Positions 50,752-59,650 of a stretch of 64,000 nucleotides of DNA are shown one piece after another. The notes below the pieces were generated by a model. The model saw only the letters and a list, made by a program, of their open reading frames with translations. It had not been told where the DNA came from and did not search any database. Position numbers and translations under genes: made by a program. The stretch spans positions 37,134 to 101,133 of the forward strand of contig NZ_CAKPTG010000009.1 of assembly GCF_934190775.1 (NCBI RefSeq), in the 5' to 3' direction. This DNA comes from an uncultured Phascolarctobacterium sp. GTDB taxonomy: Bacteria; Bacillota; Negativicutes; Acidaminococcales; Acidaminococcaceae. Within the stretch, counting starts at the first letter, position 1; each line of letters starts with the position of its first letter.

Positions 50752-51891
50752 TTAGGCCATAGCCTTTTTGATTTCAGCTAACAGTTCGGCCGGAGTAGCA
50801 GATTCGTTATCGTATTTAGCGTACAGGCTTACAGGAACCTTGCCTGCTACAGCGCGTTCAACTTCCAGAACGTACTGGCCGCAGTTCAGCTCGTGTACGA
50901 GAATGCCTTTAACCTTGCTTGCCAGCTCCTGCATCTGTTTTTCGGCAAACGGCCAGATAGTAATCGGGCGGACGAAGCCAACCTTCAGGCCTTCCTTGCG
51001 TGCCATGTCAACTGCTTCATAAGCAGTGCGGGCAGCGCCGCCGAAGGCTACAACAGCAAATTCGGCATCTTCCATACGATAGTTTTCTACTTGTACGATG
51101 TCGTCTAAGTTATCTTCTAATTTAGTGCGCAGACGGTCCTGAGAGGTACGGGTTGCTTCGCCGGTGCCCTTCGGAAAACCGGTTTCGTCATGTACCAGAC
51201 CGGATACGTGCCAGCGGTAACCGCTGCCGAAGTCTGCCATAGCAGGAACCTTGGAGCCTTCCTCGCAGCCGTAAGCCAGATAATCTTCTGGTGCGCAGGT
51301 CGGGCGCTTGCGTTCTGCCTGCGGAATTTCATCATAGTTGTCGGGAAGCTCGATTTTCTCGCGCATATGGCCGATAACCTCGTCCATCAGGAGAATAACC
51401 GGGCAACGATATTTTTCGCTCAATGCTACTGCACGCAAAGTCAGGTCGAAGCATTCGGGAACACTGGACGGAGAAACAGTAATCAGCCAGTGGTCACCGT
51501 GGGTGCCCCAGCGGGTTTGCATAACCTCGCCCTGTGCGGGGGAGGTCGGTTGGCCGGTTGCGGGGCCTACACGTTGTACGTTAACGATAACGCAGGGGAT
51601 TTCGGCGCTGCAGGCGAGGCCGAGCATTTCCTGTTTCAGGGAGAAGCCCGGGCCGCTGGTTGCGGTCATAGCCTTTTTACCGGCCATAGATGCACCGATA
51701 ACAGTGCCGAGACCGGCGATTTCATCTTCAGTCTGCATAAATTTACCGCCAACCTGCGGCAGACGCAGAGCTAATTGTTCAGCAATTTCGGTAGAAGGGG
51801 TGATCGGATAACCGCCGTAAAATTTTACACCGGCAGCAATCGCACCCTCAACAACCGCTTGGTTACCTTGTAACAGCAGGATTCTTGACAT
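50752..51891 (-). CDS. korA: 2-oxoacid:ferredoxin oxidoreductase alpha subunit
   Basis: About 379 aa. YGGYPITPSTEIAEQLALRL at the N-terminus, TEDEIAGLGTVIGASMAGKK, and TSGPGFSLKQEMLGLA are the pyrimidine-binding and core motifs. GGAGTGAG sits 8 or so bases before ATG 51891; an in-frame GTG at 51903 lies within that site. It is the large partner of the TPP subunit in 2-oxoglutarate:ferredoxin oxidoreductase, a reductive or oxidative TCA-type step in anaerobes. Confidence 0.9.
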   Translation of the reverse strand: MSRILLLQGNQAVVEGAIAAGVKFYGGYPITPSTEIAEQLALRLPQVGGKFMQTEDEIAGLGTVIGASMAGKKAMTATSGPGFSLKQEMLGLACSAEIPCVIVNVQRVGPATGQPTSPAQGEVMQTRWGTHGDHWLITVSPSSVPECFDLTLRAVALSEKYRCPVILLMDEVIGHMREKIELPDNYDEIPQAERKRPTCAPEDYLAYGCEEGSKVPAMADFGSGYRWHVSGLVHDETGFPKGTGEATRTSQDRLRTKLEDNLDDIVQVENYRMEDAEFAVVAFGGAARTAYEAVDMARKEGLKVGFVRPITIWPFAEKQMQELASKVKGILVHELNCGQYVLEVERAVAGKVPVSLYAKYDNESATPAELLAEIKKAMA

Positions 51892-51910
51892 GGGTTGACT
51901 CACTCCTTTT

Positions 51911-52093
51911 TTATTTATCTACAAAGATGGCATAGTCGGGGCAACGCATTTCGCATTGTCCGCATTTGATGCAATTTTCTTCAGCAACGGCTTCGACTTT
52001 GCCGACTTCGCTGACTGCCAGAACTTTTTTCGGGCAGAAGGCCGCACAAATACCACAGCCTTTGCAACGCTTAGTAATTATTTTTAAGCTCAT
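51911..52093 (-). CDS. korD: Two-cluster 4Fe-4S ferredoxin subunit
   Basis: A 60-aa ferredoxin with CKGCGICAAFCP and CIKCGQCEMRCP, each a full CxxCxxCxxxCP site. It is the first gene of the kor operon and passes electrons from the TPP site to external ferredoxin. AAGGAGGAG precedes the ATG. Confidence 0.93.
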   Translation of the reverse strand: MSLKIITKRCKGCGICAAFCPKKVLAVSEVGKVEAVAEENCIKCGQCEMRCPDYAIFVDK

Positions 52094-52300
52094 ATGGTCT
52101 CCTCCTTATGATACCTTGTTTAAAATAACAGCATGCGATAGCTTCATCCTATATTATATCAAAAATAGCGTTTAATGAAAGTCTTTTTGACAGCTTTTCA
52201 CAAATTATCTTTTACTAGGTCATGAATAAATTCTATAAGGTTTTGTAGAGTGAAAAAGATAATGTTATTGTAACTTTAAGTAAGACTGTTGGAAAAAATC

Positions 52301-52331
52301 TTGACTTCGACCGTACTCCAAGTGTTATGCT
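52301..52331 (+). promoter_or_regulatory. MerR-type promoter with 19-base spacer
   Basis: TTGACT (52301-52306), 19-base spacer containing GTACTCCAAG, TATGCT (52326-52331). The long spacer with partial CTTG...CAAG dyad is the arrangement used by MerR-family activators. No such regulator gene is nearby. Apart from this, 52094-52363 holds nothing recognisable. Confidence 0.5.
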
Positions 52332-52363
52332 AGAAGCGAAAACAACATGAAAGGAAGATACGT

Positions 52364-53629
52364 ATGAGCAAGAAATATAAATTTTTGCTGCTTGCACTGT
52401 GCGTTGCGGCTTTGGCCTTAAGCGGTTGCGCTAAGAACGCCGACAGCGAAGTGCAGGGCAGTGATACTGCCGTTGCTATTACCAATCCGCGTCAGCTTGT
52501 AGCTACGGATAACAAAACAGGGCGCACGATTATGTGGGAAGCGAAGGTGAAGCAGCCTTATACGCTGGAGTACCGTTTAAAGGGCAGCAAGGATATAAAG
52601 CAAGTGCAGGCAACAGACAGCAGCTTCACGGATAAGAACAGTATTATTCAATATACTACGCGTCTTAGCGGCCTGGTGTCGGGCAGTGCTTATGAATATC
52701 GCATCAACACAGCGCAGAATAAAGGGCGTTGGCACAAGCTGCAGACGGAAAGCGGCGCAGGCTTTACTGCCTTAATCTTCCCAGATTCGCAAAGTGCCAA
52801 TTACAGCGGCTGGCAGCAACTGGCGCGTGAAGCGTACAAGCGTCATCCGGAAAGTGCGTTTTACGTGAATATGGGCGATTTGGTGGACAACGGACAGGAT
52901 GCAAGCCAATGGCGGGCGTGGTTCAACAGCGTGAGCGTATTCAGTGATGCTGTTCCGCTAGCACCGCTCCTCGGCAATCATGAGGCGTACAGCCTGGAGT
53001 GGAAGGAATGCCTGCCTGCAAGCTATACGCATTTGTTCAATGTGCCGCAAAACGGTCTGGAAAAATATCCGAATCAGTTTTACAGTTTTGATTACGGTCC
53101 TGTACATTTTGTAGTGCTGGATACCAACTTCCCGGAGATGGAAAATTTCCAACCTGATTTATTGGCAGACGAGCTGCCTTGGCTGGAAAAGGATTTGGCA
53201 GCGAGCAAGGCGCAGTGGAAGGTTGTTCTGATGCACCGCGATATCTTTCTCTACGGTTTCGGGCCGGAGTCGGGCAGAGCGCAGACCAAGACGCATTTTC
53301 TTGATTTCAGCTATCAGCTGATGCCGGTGTTTGAAAAATACAAGGTGGATGCGGTGCTGACGGCGCATTTGCATACTTATCGCCGTCGTGTGCCGTTGCA
53401 GAATTTTGCGCCTGCACCGCAGGGCGAGGGTGTTACCTATATCCTGACAGGTGTGGCCGGCAGTGTGCGTTATCCTAAGCTGTGGGGCGATTTTGAATGG
53501 GATGCGGCAACAGCGCCGAAGCCGGAAACTGCCAATTATATGACGCTGAAGGTAGATGAGAAAACATTGGAGTTTAAAGCCTTTCTGCCGGATGGCAAGC
53601 AGTTTGACGAAGTGAAATTAACTAAATAA
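52364..53629 (+). CDS. Secreted metallophosphoesterase lipoprotein (purple acid phosphatase-like)
   Basis: A 421-aa protein. Signal peptide with lipobox (ALALSGC), fibronectin-like domain (about 40-130), then a calcineurin-type phosphoesterase with NMGDLVDNGQD, LLGNHEAYS, MHRDIFL and AHLHTYRR as metal ligands. It is expected outside the inner membrane, hydrolysing phosphate esters. A 19-base-spacer promoter lies upstream. Substrate unknown. Confidence 0.86.
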   Translation: MSKKYKFLLLALCVAALALSGCAKNADSEVQGSDTAVAITNPRQLVATDNKTGRTIMWEAKVKQPYTLEYRLKGSKDIKQVQATDSSFTDKNSIIQYTTRLSGLVSGSAYEYRINTAQNKGRWHKLQTESGAGFTALIFPDSQSANYSGWQQLAREAYKRHPESAFYVNMGDLVDNGQDASQWRAWFNSVSVFSDAVPLAPLLGNHEAYSLEWKECLPASYTHLFNVPQNGLEKYPNQFYSFDYGPVHFVVLDTNFPEMENFQPDLLADELPWLEKDLAASKAQWKVVLMHRDIFLYGFGPESGRAQTKTHFLDFSYQLMPVFEKYKVDAVLTAHLHTYRRRVPLQNFAPAPQGEGVTYILTGVAGSVRYPKLWGDFEWDAATAPKPETANYMTLKVDEKTLEFKAFLPDGKQFDEVKLTK

Positions 53630-53631
53630 GC

Positions 53632-53672
53632 AAAAAGGCTGTCGCATCAATAGTGAATGCGACAGCCTTTTT
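53632..53672. terminator. Bidirectional terminator
   Basis: AAAAAGGCTGTCGCAT pairs with ATGCGACAGCCTTTTT between two convergent genes; serves both. Confidence 0.92.
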
Positions 53673-53680
53673 GATTGCGC

Positions 53681-54631
53681 TTAATCAAGCTCAATCAGTT
53701 CATATTTGTCATTGCCCATTTTCAGCTCGCGCATAGCGGTGAGCTGGTGCAGGCCGTGACGGCTTTCCATGCGTTCAACGAGGTCATGGTTGCTTTCCTT
53801 GGCATATACCAGATCGACGGAAGCCTGGTCGATAGCCAAAATGTCGGTGGAAGCGAGAATGCCGATATCAGGGATGGTCGGCTCTTCTGCGCTTAAGCCG
53901 GCGCAGTCACAGTCAACGGACATGCGGCGCAGGACGTTGATGTAAACGATGTGCTTGCCGAAGAAATCAATGGTAGCCTTAGCGGATTCAGCCATGTTTT
54001 CCATGAGCAGCTCCTTGCCGGGCCATACGTTCCAGTCCGTAGGCAGGTTATCCTTATCTACACCGTGAACCTGTGCTTTGCCGATGCGTCCGTCAGCGCA
54101 GCCGATAGCAAGGTTTTTCATGGAGCCGCCGAAGCCGCCCATAGCGTGACCTTTGAAGTGTGTTAAAACGAGCATGGAATCGTAGTTGACGATGTTTTTG
54201 CCCATGGAAACTTCTTTGAAATGCTTGCCGTGGCGGACAGGCAGATTTACAGTGCCTTCTGCGTCCATGATATCAACAGGGCAGAAGGTCCAGCCGTTAA
54301 CCTTCAATGTATCCAGATGCTCTTCGGTGGTATAGCGGTCGCCCTGATACAGGGTGTTGGTTTCGACGATGGTGCTGTCAGGGATTTGCTGCTGCAGTGC
54401 TTTCACCAGCTCGCGCGGCAGAATGTTGGGGCCGTGCTTTTCGCCGGTATGCAGCTTGATGGCAACCTTGCCGTAAATGCTTTCGTTGATTAAATCATAT
54501 AATTTGATGAGATGCTCTGCATCAATGTGTTTGGTGAAGTATACTTTGGCATGTGAGCCTGCGTTATCGTTTTCGGAAACTTTTTTGCAGCCTACTACAG
54601 GGGCTTGTGCAAATTCTTGTGTCAATTTCAT
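53681..54631 (-). CDS. DUF362-family protein
   Basis: A 316-aa protein. Recognisable stretches are IKLHTGEKHGPNILPRELVK, the LTHFKGHAMGGFGGSMKNLA loop, and ADGRIGKAQVHG, typical of DUF362. There are no ferredoxin-type cysteine pairs, unlike the longer members. Function unknown; often near iron-sulfur or electron-transfer genes. AGGAGGTAG precedes the ATG. Single gene with the shared terminator. Confidence 0.84.
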   Translation of the reverse strand: MKLTQEFAQAPVVGCKKVSENDNAGSHAKVYFTKHIDAEHLIKLYDLINESIYGKVAIKLHTGEKHGPNILPRELVKALQQQIPDSTIVETNTLYQGDRYTTEEHLDTLKVNGWTFCPVDIMDAEGTVNLPVRHGKHFKEVSMGKNIVNYDSMLVLTHFKGHAMGGFGGSMKNLAIGCADGRIGKAQVHGVDKDNLPTDWNVWPGKELLMENMAESAKATIDFFGKHIVYINVLRRMSVDCDCAGLSAEEPTIPDIGILASTDILAIDQASVDLVYAKESNHDLVERMESRHGLHQLTAMRELKMGNDKYELIELD

Positions 54632-54969
54632 CTACCTCCTATAATTTAGTTACTTATATTTTAATACCTGAAGTATACTCTAAGTCAAGAGAAAAATGGA
54701 AGTTTAGTGGTGAATGTTAACTACTAACTCATACTACAAAAACGGGGCAGCACTTGTTTTATATATTCTTGCCTTGAAACAATATCGTTTCGGGGCATTT
54801 TTTTGCGCAGACTTGGGCGAACGTTGGGGCGATGTGTGGCAAAAAAATAAAAACAATGTAAAATTTGCCGAGAAAAATAAAAAATATAATAACAAAAACA
54901 AGGTACAGTCTTGCGGGGGGGGCAGATGTGTTATAATGGCCTAAAATTATTCTCGAGAGTGGGAGTGCT
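54632..54969. other. Spacer with a weak promoter
   Basis: No gene seen. TATAAT at 54932-54937 with TCTTGC 17 bases upstream (54909-54914) is a possible promoter for the short frame and the autotransporter that follow. Confidence 0.4.
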
Positions 54970-55026
54970 ATGGAATTAGCTGAAAAACTGGAACGCATAG
55001 GTAAGAAAATAAAGATAATCAGATGA
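54970..55026 (+). pseudogene. Truncated XRE-regulator start (18 codons)
   Basis: ATG GAA TTA... reads MELAEKLERIGKKIKIIR then stops. It resembles the first residues of the XRE regulator at 43505 (LQEEIKLIGRRIRLLR). GTGGGAGTG before the ATG could be its ribosome site. The helix-turn-helix that should follow is absent. Probably a remnant, or a short leader frame before the autotransporter. Confidence 0.45.
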
Positions 55027-55069
55027 GGTTCTAGGTTGCCTTACAACCTAAATTTAAAATAAAGGTGAG

Positions 55070-57400
55070 ATGATGAAAATGAAAGTTGATTTGAAGAAAA
55101 AAAGAGCGCTTGCAGCGGCGATATTGCTTTCGATGAGTTGCTATGGACAGGCGTGGGCGGAAGACAGCATTATAACTATTTCAGCAGATGGCAAAAATTT
55201 AAAAATGGATGCAAGAGACACTGCTACTTATGACCCGACAATTGCTGGCAATAGCCATCACTTAAAAGAGCACGATGGTGTTTATTATTTTGAAAATGAT
55301 AACGGAGAAAGTTTTGATAGTATAGTGTGGGATGATAAAAATTCTACAGTTTCAGGCTATTATAGGTCACAATTTTTGGATGGTAATTACAACTATACCG
55401 TTTTGACGAAAAACCTGACAATAAATTTTGATCTTGAGAAAGCAGAGGAGCTTTATGGCACTGGTCTGCATAGTATTACTGTAGCTAGAGGAAAACATAT
55501 TAACTTAGGTACGAAAGACAACCCTATCAATAATATCAAAATGATGGGTGGTCTACAGTGTAATAATGGTATGAATGATACTGATGGGGCTAGTATTAAT
55601 ATTTATGCAGATAATTTTGAAGCAAAAAATTTTAGAAATGGACAATCCAGATTGGGTGATCCAATAATCAATATAAATGCTAAAAAAATTCATTTATCAG
55701 GAGATCATATAACCTTATCTCCTATGGTTCAAATAAATCAGGAAGAAGATTATAAGAAAGGTATACTGCAAATTGATGGAAGAGTAATGCTTTACACAGA
55801 CATGCAGGGAATTACCGATAGTTATCGCAATTTCACAATGAGTTTTTATGGCAAAGACTCATATTTAAATGGTTCATTATATAACACTACCAGTTTTCAT
55901 GTTACTAACTCTTATACCTTTGATGATGGGGCTCAATGGACGATGCGATCTGATGAAGCCGATTCTTATGTGGGCAATTTAAATTTACTAAATTCTTCTG
56001 TAATTGATTTTAATAGTATTAATAATGGGAGTAATTTCAAAAAAATTATTATACGATATTTTAAAGATGAATTCGACAACTACTATGTTGATGGCGGAAC
56101 CTTTAATGCTGATGGCGGTATTATAAAAATGGCGTTTGATGGCAGCAAAGAAATAAATTATGGCTGTCCGTATGTAGATACAACTAATTATAATGGTGAT
56201 TTTATTTATATAAATAAAGAACATATTGGCGATACAAGTTTAATTTTAACTAATATAAGTGAAGATACTTCAAAAGTCATCGGAAGAGCTTTGGTACAAG
56301 TTAAGAATGAACAAGGAACTTTCAATGTTAAAAAGACAGAAGGTGCTCTTTCTTGGACGAATTATGATTTGGAAGCCAAAAAAGTGCAAGACTATGATGA
56401 TTATATAGGTCCAATGGGTCAAGGTGGTAACTTAGGTGAATGGACAAGATGGATAATTACAGGCTTTTCACAAGAAAGCGCTCCCACCACTTCCGTGACC
56501 ACCCTTCTCTCCACCATCACTGCAGGTTACGACACCTGGCGCAATGATACCGACAAGTTTAATGAGCGTATGGGAGAGCTGCGTCTGAATGGTGCTGGCA
56601 ATGAGGGCGTTTGGGTGCGCACGAAGGGCAGCGAGTTTGGCAGGCACAGCAGCAATGGCAGCTACACCAACAAGCAGCAAACTTATCAACTTGGTTACGA
56701 CGCTGTGACGAGCAAGGATGATAAGCAAACCACTTATACTGGCGTAGCAGCAGAATACGGAAAAGGCAGCTTGTCCTTTGATAGTGGCACAGGTACAATG
56801 AAGAGCATGGGGCTGGGCGTGTACCAGACTAAAATGTACGAGAGCGGTCACTATTTAGACTTGGTTGGCAGATTTGACAAGTACAAAAATGACTTCCATG
56901 TTGCGGACACACAGGGCAATGCTATCAACGGCAAATATGGCAACAATGCGTTGAGCATGAGTGCGGAATATGGTCGTAAAAACGAATTGAAGCATGGCTG
57001 GTATATCGAACCGCAGAGCGAGGTAACGCTTGGTTACATGTTTGGCAACGACTTTACCACATCCAACAACATCCGCGTGGAGCAAAAGAACATGCCTGCG
57101 CTGATTGGCCGCTTAGGTTTGAACATTGGCAGAGAAGTGAGTGATAAAGTAAACTTCTATGTTAAAGCAAGTATAAATCACGATTTCTTAGGCAACTATG
57201 ATATACAGATGACGGATCTGAAGAGCGGCGAAAGATTAGGTGCAAGCGATCGCTTTGGCAGCAGCTGGTTTGATTATGGCGCAGGCTTGAGCGTAAAAAC
57301 TGGCAAAGATAGCTATGTGTACTTTGACATCGAGCGTGCAGTCGGCGGAGAGTATAAAAAGAACTGGGATTGGAACGCTGGCGTACGTTGGAGCTTCTAA
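55070..57400 (+). CDS. Autotransporter outer-membrane beta-barrel protein
   Basis: A 776-aa type V secretion protein. Signal peptide (KKKRALAAAILLSMSCYGQA then WAED), a passenger of about 440 residues with beta-helix-like Asn/Asp-rich strands, and a C-terminal 12-strand barrel (from about 480) ending in WNAGVRWSF with the terminal aromatic residue read by the BAM machine. It shows that the cell has an outer membrane. The DNA of the passenger is AT-rich and that of the barrel is not, with a sharp change near 56480. AAAGGTGAG precedes the ATG. Confidence 0.87.
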   Translation: MMKMKVDLKKKRALAAAILLSMSCYGQAWAEDSIITISADGKNLKMDARDTATYDPTIAGNSHHLKEHDGVYYFENDNGESFDSIVWDDKNSTVSGYYRSQFLDGNYNYTVLTKNLTINFDLEKAEELYGTGLHSITVARGKHINLGTKDNPINNIKMMGGLQCNNGMNDTDGASINIYADNFEAKNFRNGQSRLGDPIININAKKIHLSGDHITLSPMVQINQEEDYKKGILQIDGRVMLYTDMQGITDSYRNFTMSFYGKDSYLNGSLYNTTSFHVTNSYTFDDGAQWTMRSDEADSYVGNLNLLNSSVIDFNSINNGSNFKKIIIRYFKDEFDNYYVDGGTFNADGGIIKMAFDGSKEINYGCPYVDTTNYNGDFIYINKEHIGDTSLILTNISEDTSKVIGRALVQVKNEQGTFNVKKTEGALSWTNYDLEAKKVQDYDDYIGPMGQGGNLGEWTRWIITGFSQESAPTTSVTTLLSTITAGYDTWRNDTDKFNERMGELRLNGAGNEGVWVRTKGSEFGRHSSNGSYTNKQQTYQLGYDAVTSKDDKQTTYTGVAAEYGKGSLSFDSGTGTMKSMGLGVYQTKMYESGHYLDLVGRFDKYKNDFHVADTQGNAINGKYGNNALSMSAEYGRKNELKHGWYIEPQSEVTLGYMFGNDFTTSNNIRVEQKNMPALIGRLGLNIGREVSDKVNFYVKASINHDFLGNYDIQMTDLKSGERLGASDRFGSSWFDYGAGLSVKTGKDSYVYFDIERAVGGEYKKNWDWNAGVRWSF

Positions 57401-57490
57401 AGAAGTCACAAAGACTTCACAATATAAATCCTAGAAATTTAGTATACTTTAAATATGGTTTAACTTTTCACATTGAAGGAGGTTTATCTC

Positions 57491-57988
57491 ATGAAAAAAT
57501 TAACAGCTATTATTACTGGCGCACTGACTGTTTTGGCAATTTCTGCTACAGCATTTGCTGCTAATCTGATTAGTGCGGACGAAGCTCGTGCAATTGCGCA
57601 AAAGCAAGTTCCCTCAGGTAGTACATACCTGCATACTGAAGCAGAATTGCAAAAAATGCAACCATATTATGAAGTGAAGTTTTTTGATACTGCTACTCAG
57701 ACAAAATATGAAATTGATGTATATCAGGTAAATGGTAAAATCAAAGAATATAATATGGAAAGAAAAGCGTTGGGCGGCAGCGCTAATGTAATCTTGTCCA
57801 AAGATGATGTAAAAGCAATTGTTGCTAAAGAAGTTGGTGACGTGTCGATTTATGAACTGAAATTGGACAGAGAACGTGGATTATATGAATATGAAGTGAA
57901 ATTCAGTGCCTCTGGTTTGCGTGGTGAGATGAATATTAATCCGGAAACTGGTGTAGTGCTGGATAAAGAGGTAAAATACAGCCTTTAA
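57491..57988 (+). CDS. Secreted PepSY-domain protein
   Basis: About 165 aa. Signal peptide (TAIITGALTVLAISATAFA), then two PepSY repeats: ISADEARAIAQKQVP...YEVKFFDTATQTKYEIDVYQVNGKI and LSKDDVKAIVAKEVG...YEYEVKFSASGLRGEMNINPETG. The domain is thought to inhibit or regulate proteases and is common in small exported proteins. GAAGGAGG fixes ATG 57491 rather than the open frame from 57473. Own terminator follows. Confidence 0.86.
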   Translation: MKKLTAIITGALTVLAISATAFAANLISADEARAIAQKQVPSGSTYLHTEAELQKMQPYYEVKFFDTATQTKYEIDVYQVNGKIKEYNMERKALGGSANVILSKDDVKAIVAKEVGDVSIYELKLDRERGLYEYEVKFSASGLRGEMNINPETGVVLDKEVKYSL

Positions 57989-58011
57989 GAATAATTTTCT
58001 ATACATTTTCT

Positions 58012-58041
58012 AGAGCGGTGCGAAAGCATCGCTCTATTTTT
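58012..58041 (+). terminator. Terminator after the PepSY gene
   Basis: AGAGCGGTGC pairs with GCATCGCTCT (one wobble), loop GAAA, then TATTTTT. 58042-58192 shows nothing more. Confidence 0.85.
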
Positions 58042-58192
58042 ACAATCTTTATTCTTGGGTTTGAGTTAAATTCAGATGCTATTAAAAAGCTGTAAGGCGA
58101 CAATAATGAGCTTGTGATTATTCCTGGGGCAGTGCACGTTTTTTCAATAATTATATAAATCTTTCTCCATCGGTATCTCCTACCGGAAAGCT

Positions 58193-58221
58193 TTGAAAAC
58201 TTCGCTTAAAGATGATATAAT
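58193..58221 (+). promoter_or_regulatory. Promoter of the GtrA-lipid kinase-transferase operon
   Basis: TTGAAA (58193-58198), 17-base spacer, TATAAT (58216-58221); 29 bases before the GtrA ATG. Confidence 0.75.
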
Positions 58222-58250
58222 AAGCTATTATACTATGACTGGAGTACGCT

Positions 58251-58688
58251 ATGCGCAGGAAAATATTATTTGGTGTTGATTATACAGACAGCGAGCTGAT
58301 TAAGCTCTTGCTGTATCTGTTTGTCGGTGGCACGGCGGCCTTGGTGGAGTGGGCCTTGTTCTACATTTTCTTCCACTATCTTTTAACCGGGTTGAGCCTG
58401 ACCTTGCTGACTATGCTGGCAACAGCCTTATCCTTTTGTCTGGCAACACTCTATCATTATTTCTTGGGCAATGTTCTGGTTTTTGACAGCGGCAGCCGTT
58501 ACAAACGCGGCAAGGAGCTTAGCCTGGTGTTTTTGGTAAGCTGTATAGGCTTGGCATTTAACCTGCTGCTGATGTATATTTTTGTCAGCCTGCTTGACTG
58601 GCAGCCGATGCTGTCTAAGGTGCTGACAAGCTGTATTGTTGTTGTATGGAACTATCTCTCACGTAAAAAATGGATTTTTAGGAGTTAG
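58251..58688 (+). CDS. GtrA-family membrane protein
   Basis: A 145-aa protein with four membrane helices. GGTAALVEWALFYIFFHYLL, the central ALSFCLATLYHYFLGNVLVF and final NYLSRKKWIF are the GtrA signature. Members move lipid-linked sugars across the membrane. First of three adjacent envelope genes; two bases separate it from the lipid kinase. Confidence 0.85.
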   Translation: MRRKILFGVDYTDSELIKLLLYLFVGGTAALVEWALFYIFFHYLLTGLSLTLLTMLATALSFCLATLYHYFLGNVLVFDSGSRYKRGKELSLVFLVSCIGLAFNLLLMYIFVSLLDWQPMLSKVLTSCIVVVWNYLSRKKWIFRS

Positions 58689-58690
58689 AT

Positions 58691-59632
58691 ATGCCTGGAG
58701 AATATGTAGACGTAAAAAAATTTAAGAAGGTTGTGCTTTTGTATAACCGTAATTCCGGTAAGCAGCTTTTTGCCAGTATGATGGCTAAGGTAAATGAAAC
58801 CTATAAGCTGGTGAAGGAATTAGTAGGACCTAAAAATGCAGAAATGCGAGATATCCGCTTCTTTGACCAGATACCGCAGATTGCTGCGGAAATAGTTGAG
58901 GAAAAGGTTGACTGGGTGATAATTGCCGGCGGTGACGGCACAATCAGAGCGATGATTGAACAGCTGGCTAATCGCAAGTATGTGCCTTACATCAGCGTTT
59001 TTCCTGCCGGTACGGTAAATCTGGTGGCTAAGGAGCTGCTGCTGAAGGCGGATCCGCATAAATGGTTTAAGCGAGTATCCAAAGGTATAGAGGTGCCTGT
59101 TTATCTGGGACGCGCCAACGGCAATGTTTTCCTGACGGTTGCCGGTATAGGCTTTGATTCCCTTGTAGTAGACAAGGTGACCGAAAAGGAGAAAAAGCTG
59201 CTCAACAAGCTCGCTTATGTTTGGCAGGGAACAGAGATTATGCGTAAGGAATTTCTGTTTAACAACTGGCGTTACCGCTTTCAGGTGCGTTTTGATGATG
59301 AAGAACAGTGGTATGATGCAACCTCTGTTATCGTAGGCAAGAGCCGTTATTATGCCGGACGTTACAACCTCTTTAACGGTGCATCACTGTCATCCCCCCT
59401 TTTACATGCGGCGCTGTTTACCGGGGATAAGCGCGGGGATTTTATCCGTTATGCAGCCTGCATTGCTATGGAGGCGCTGACGTTGGATAATGATATTATT
59501 ATCCGTGCAGCGAAAAAAATGGAAATACGCTGCAATGAAGAGAATTTTGCAGCAGAGCTTGATGGAGATGCTGTAACAACTGCTCCGCTTTTAATCGAGA
59601 TGGAGTCCGAGCCTATTAAGTTTTTGGCGTAA
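58691..59632 (+). CDS. Diacylglycerol/lipid kinase (DagK/YegS type)
   Basis: A 313-aa kinase. VLLYNRNSGKQLF at the N-terminus, VIIAGGDGTIRAMI with the nucleotide-binding GGDGT, and VFPAGTVNLVAKELLL are family motifs; AELDGDAVTTAPLLIEM ends the C-terminal domain. It phosphorylates diacylglycerol or a related lipid, recycling lipid left after head-group transfer. This fits the sulfatase-type transferase encoded next, which would release diacylglycerol. Confidence 0.88.
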   Translation: MPGEYVDVKKFKKVVLLYNRNSGKQLFASMMAKVNETYKLVKELVGPKNAEMRDIRFFDQIPQIAAEIVEEKVDWVIIAGGDGTIRAMIEQLANRKYVPYISVFPAGTVNLVAKELLLKADPHKWFKRVSKGIEVPVYLGRANGNVFLTVAGIGFDSLVVDKVTEKEKKLLNKLAYVWQGTEIMRKEFLFNNWRYRFQVRFDDEEQWYDATSVIVGKSRYYAGRYNLFNGASLSSPLLHAALFTGDKRGDFIRYAACIAMEALTLDNDIIIRAAKKMEIRCNEENFAAELDGDAVTTAPLLIEMESEPIKFLA

Positions 59633-59650
59633 GCAAGGAAATGGTGTAAG

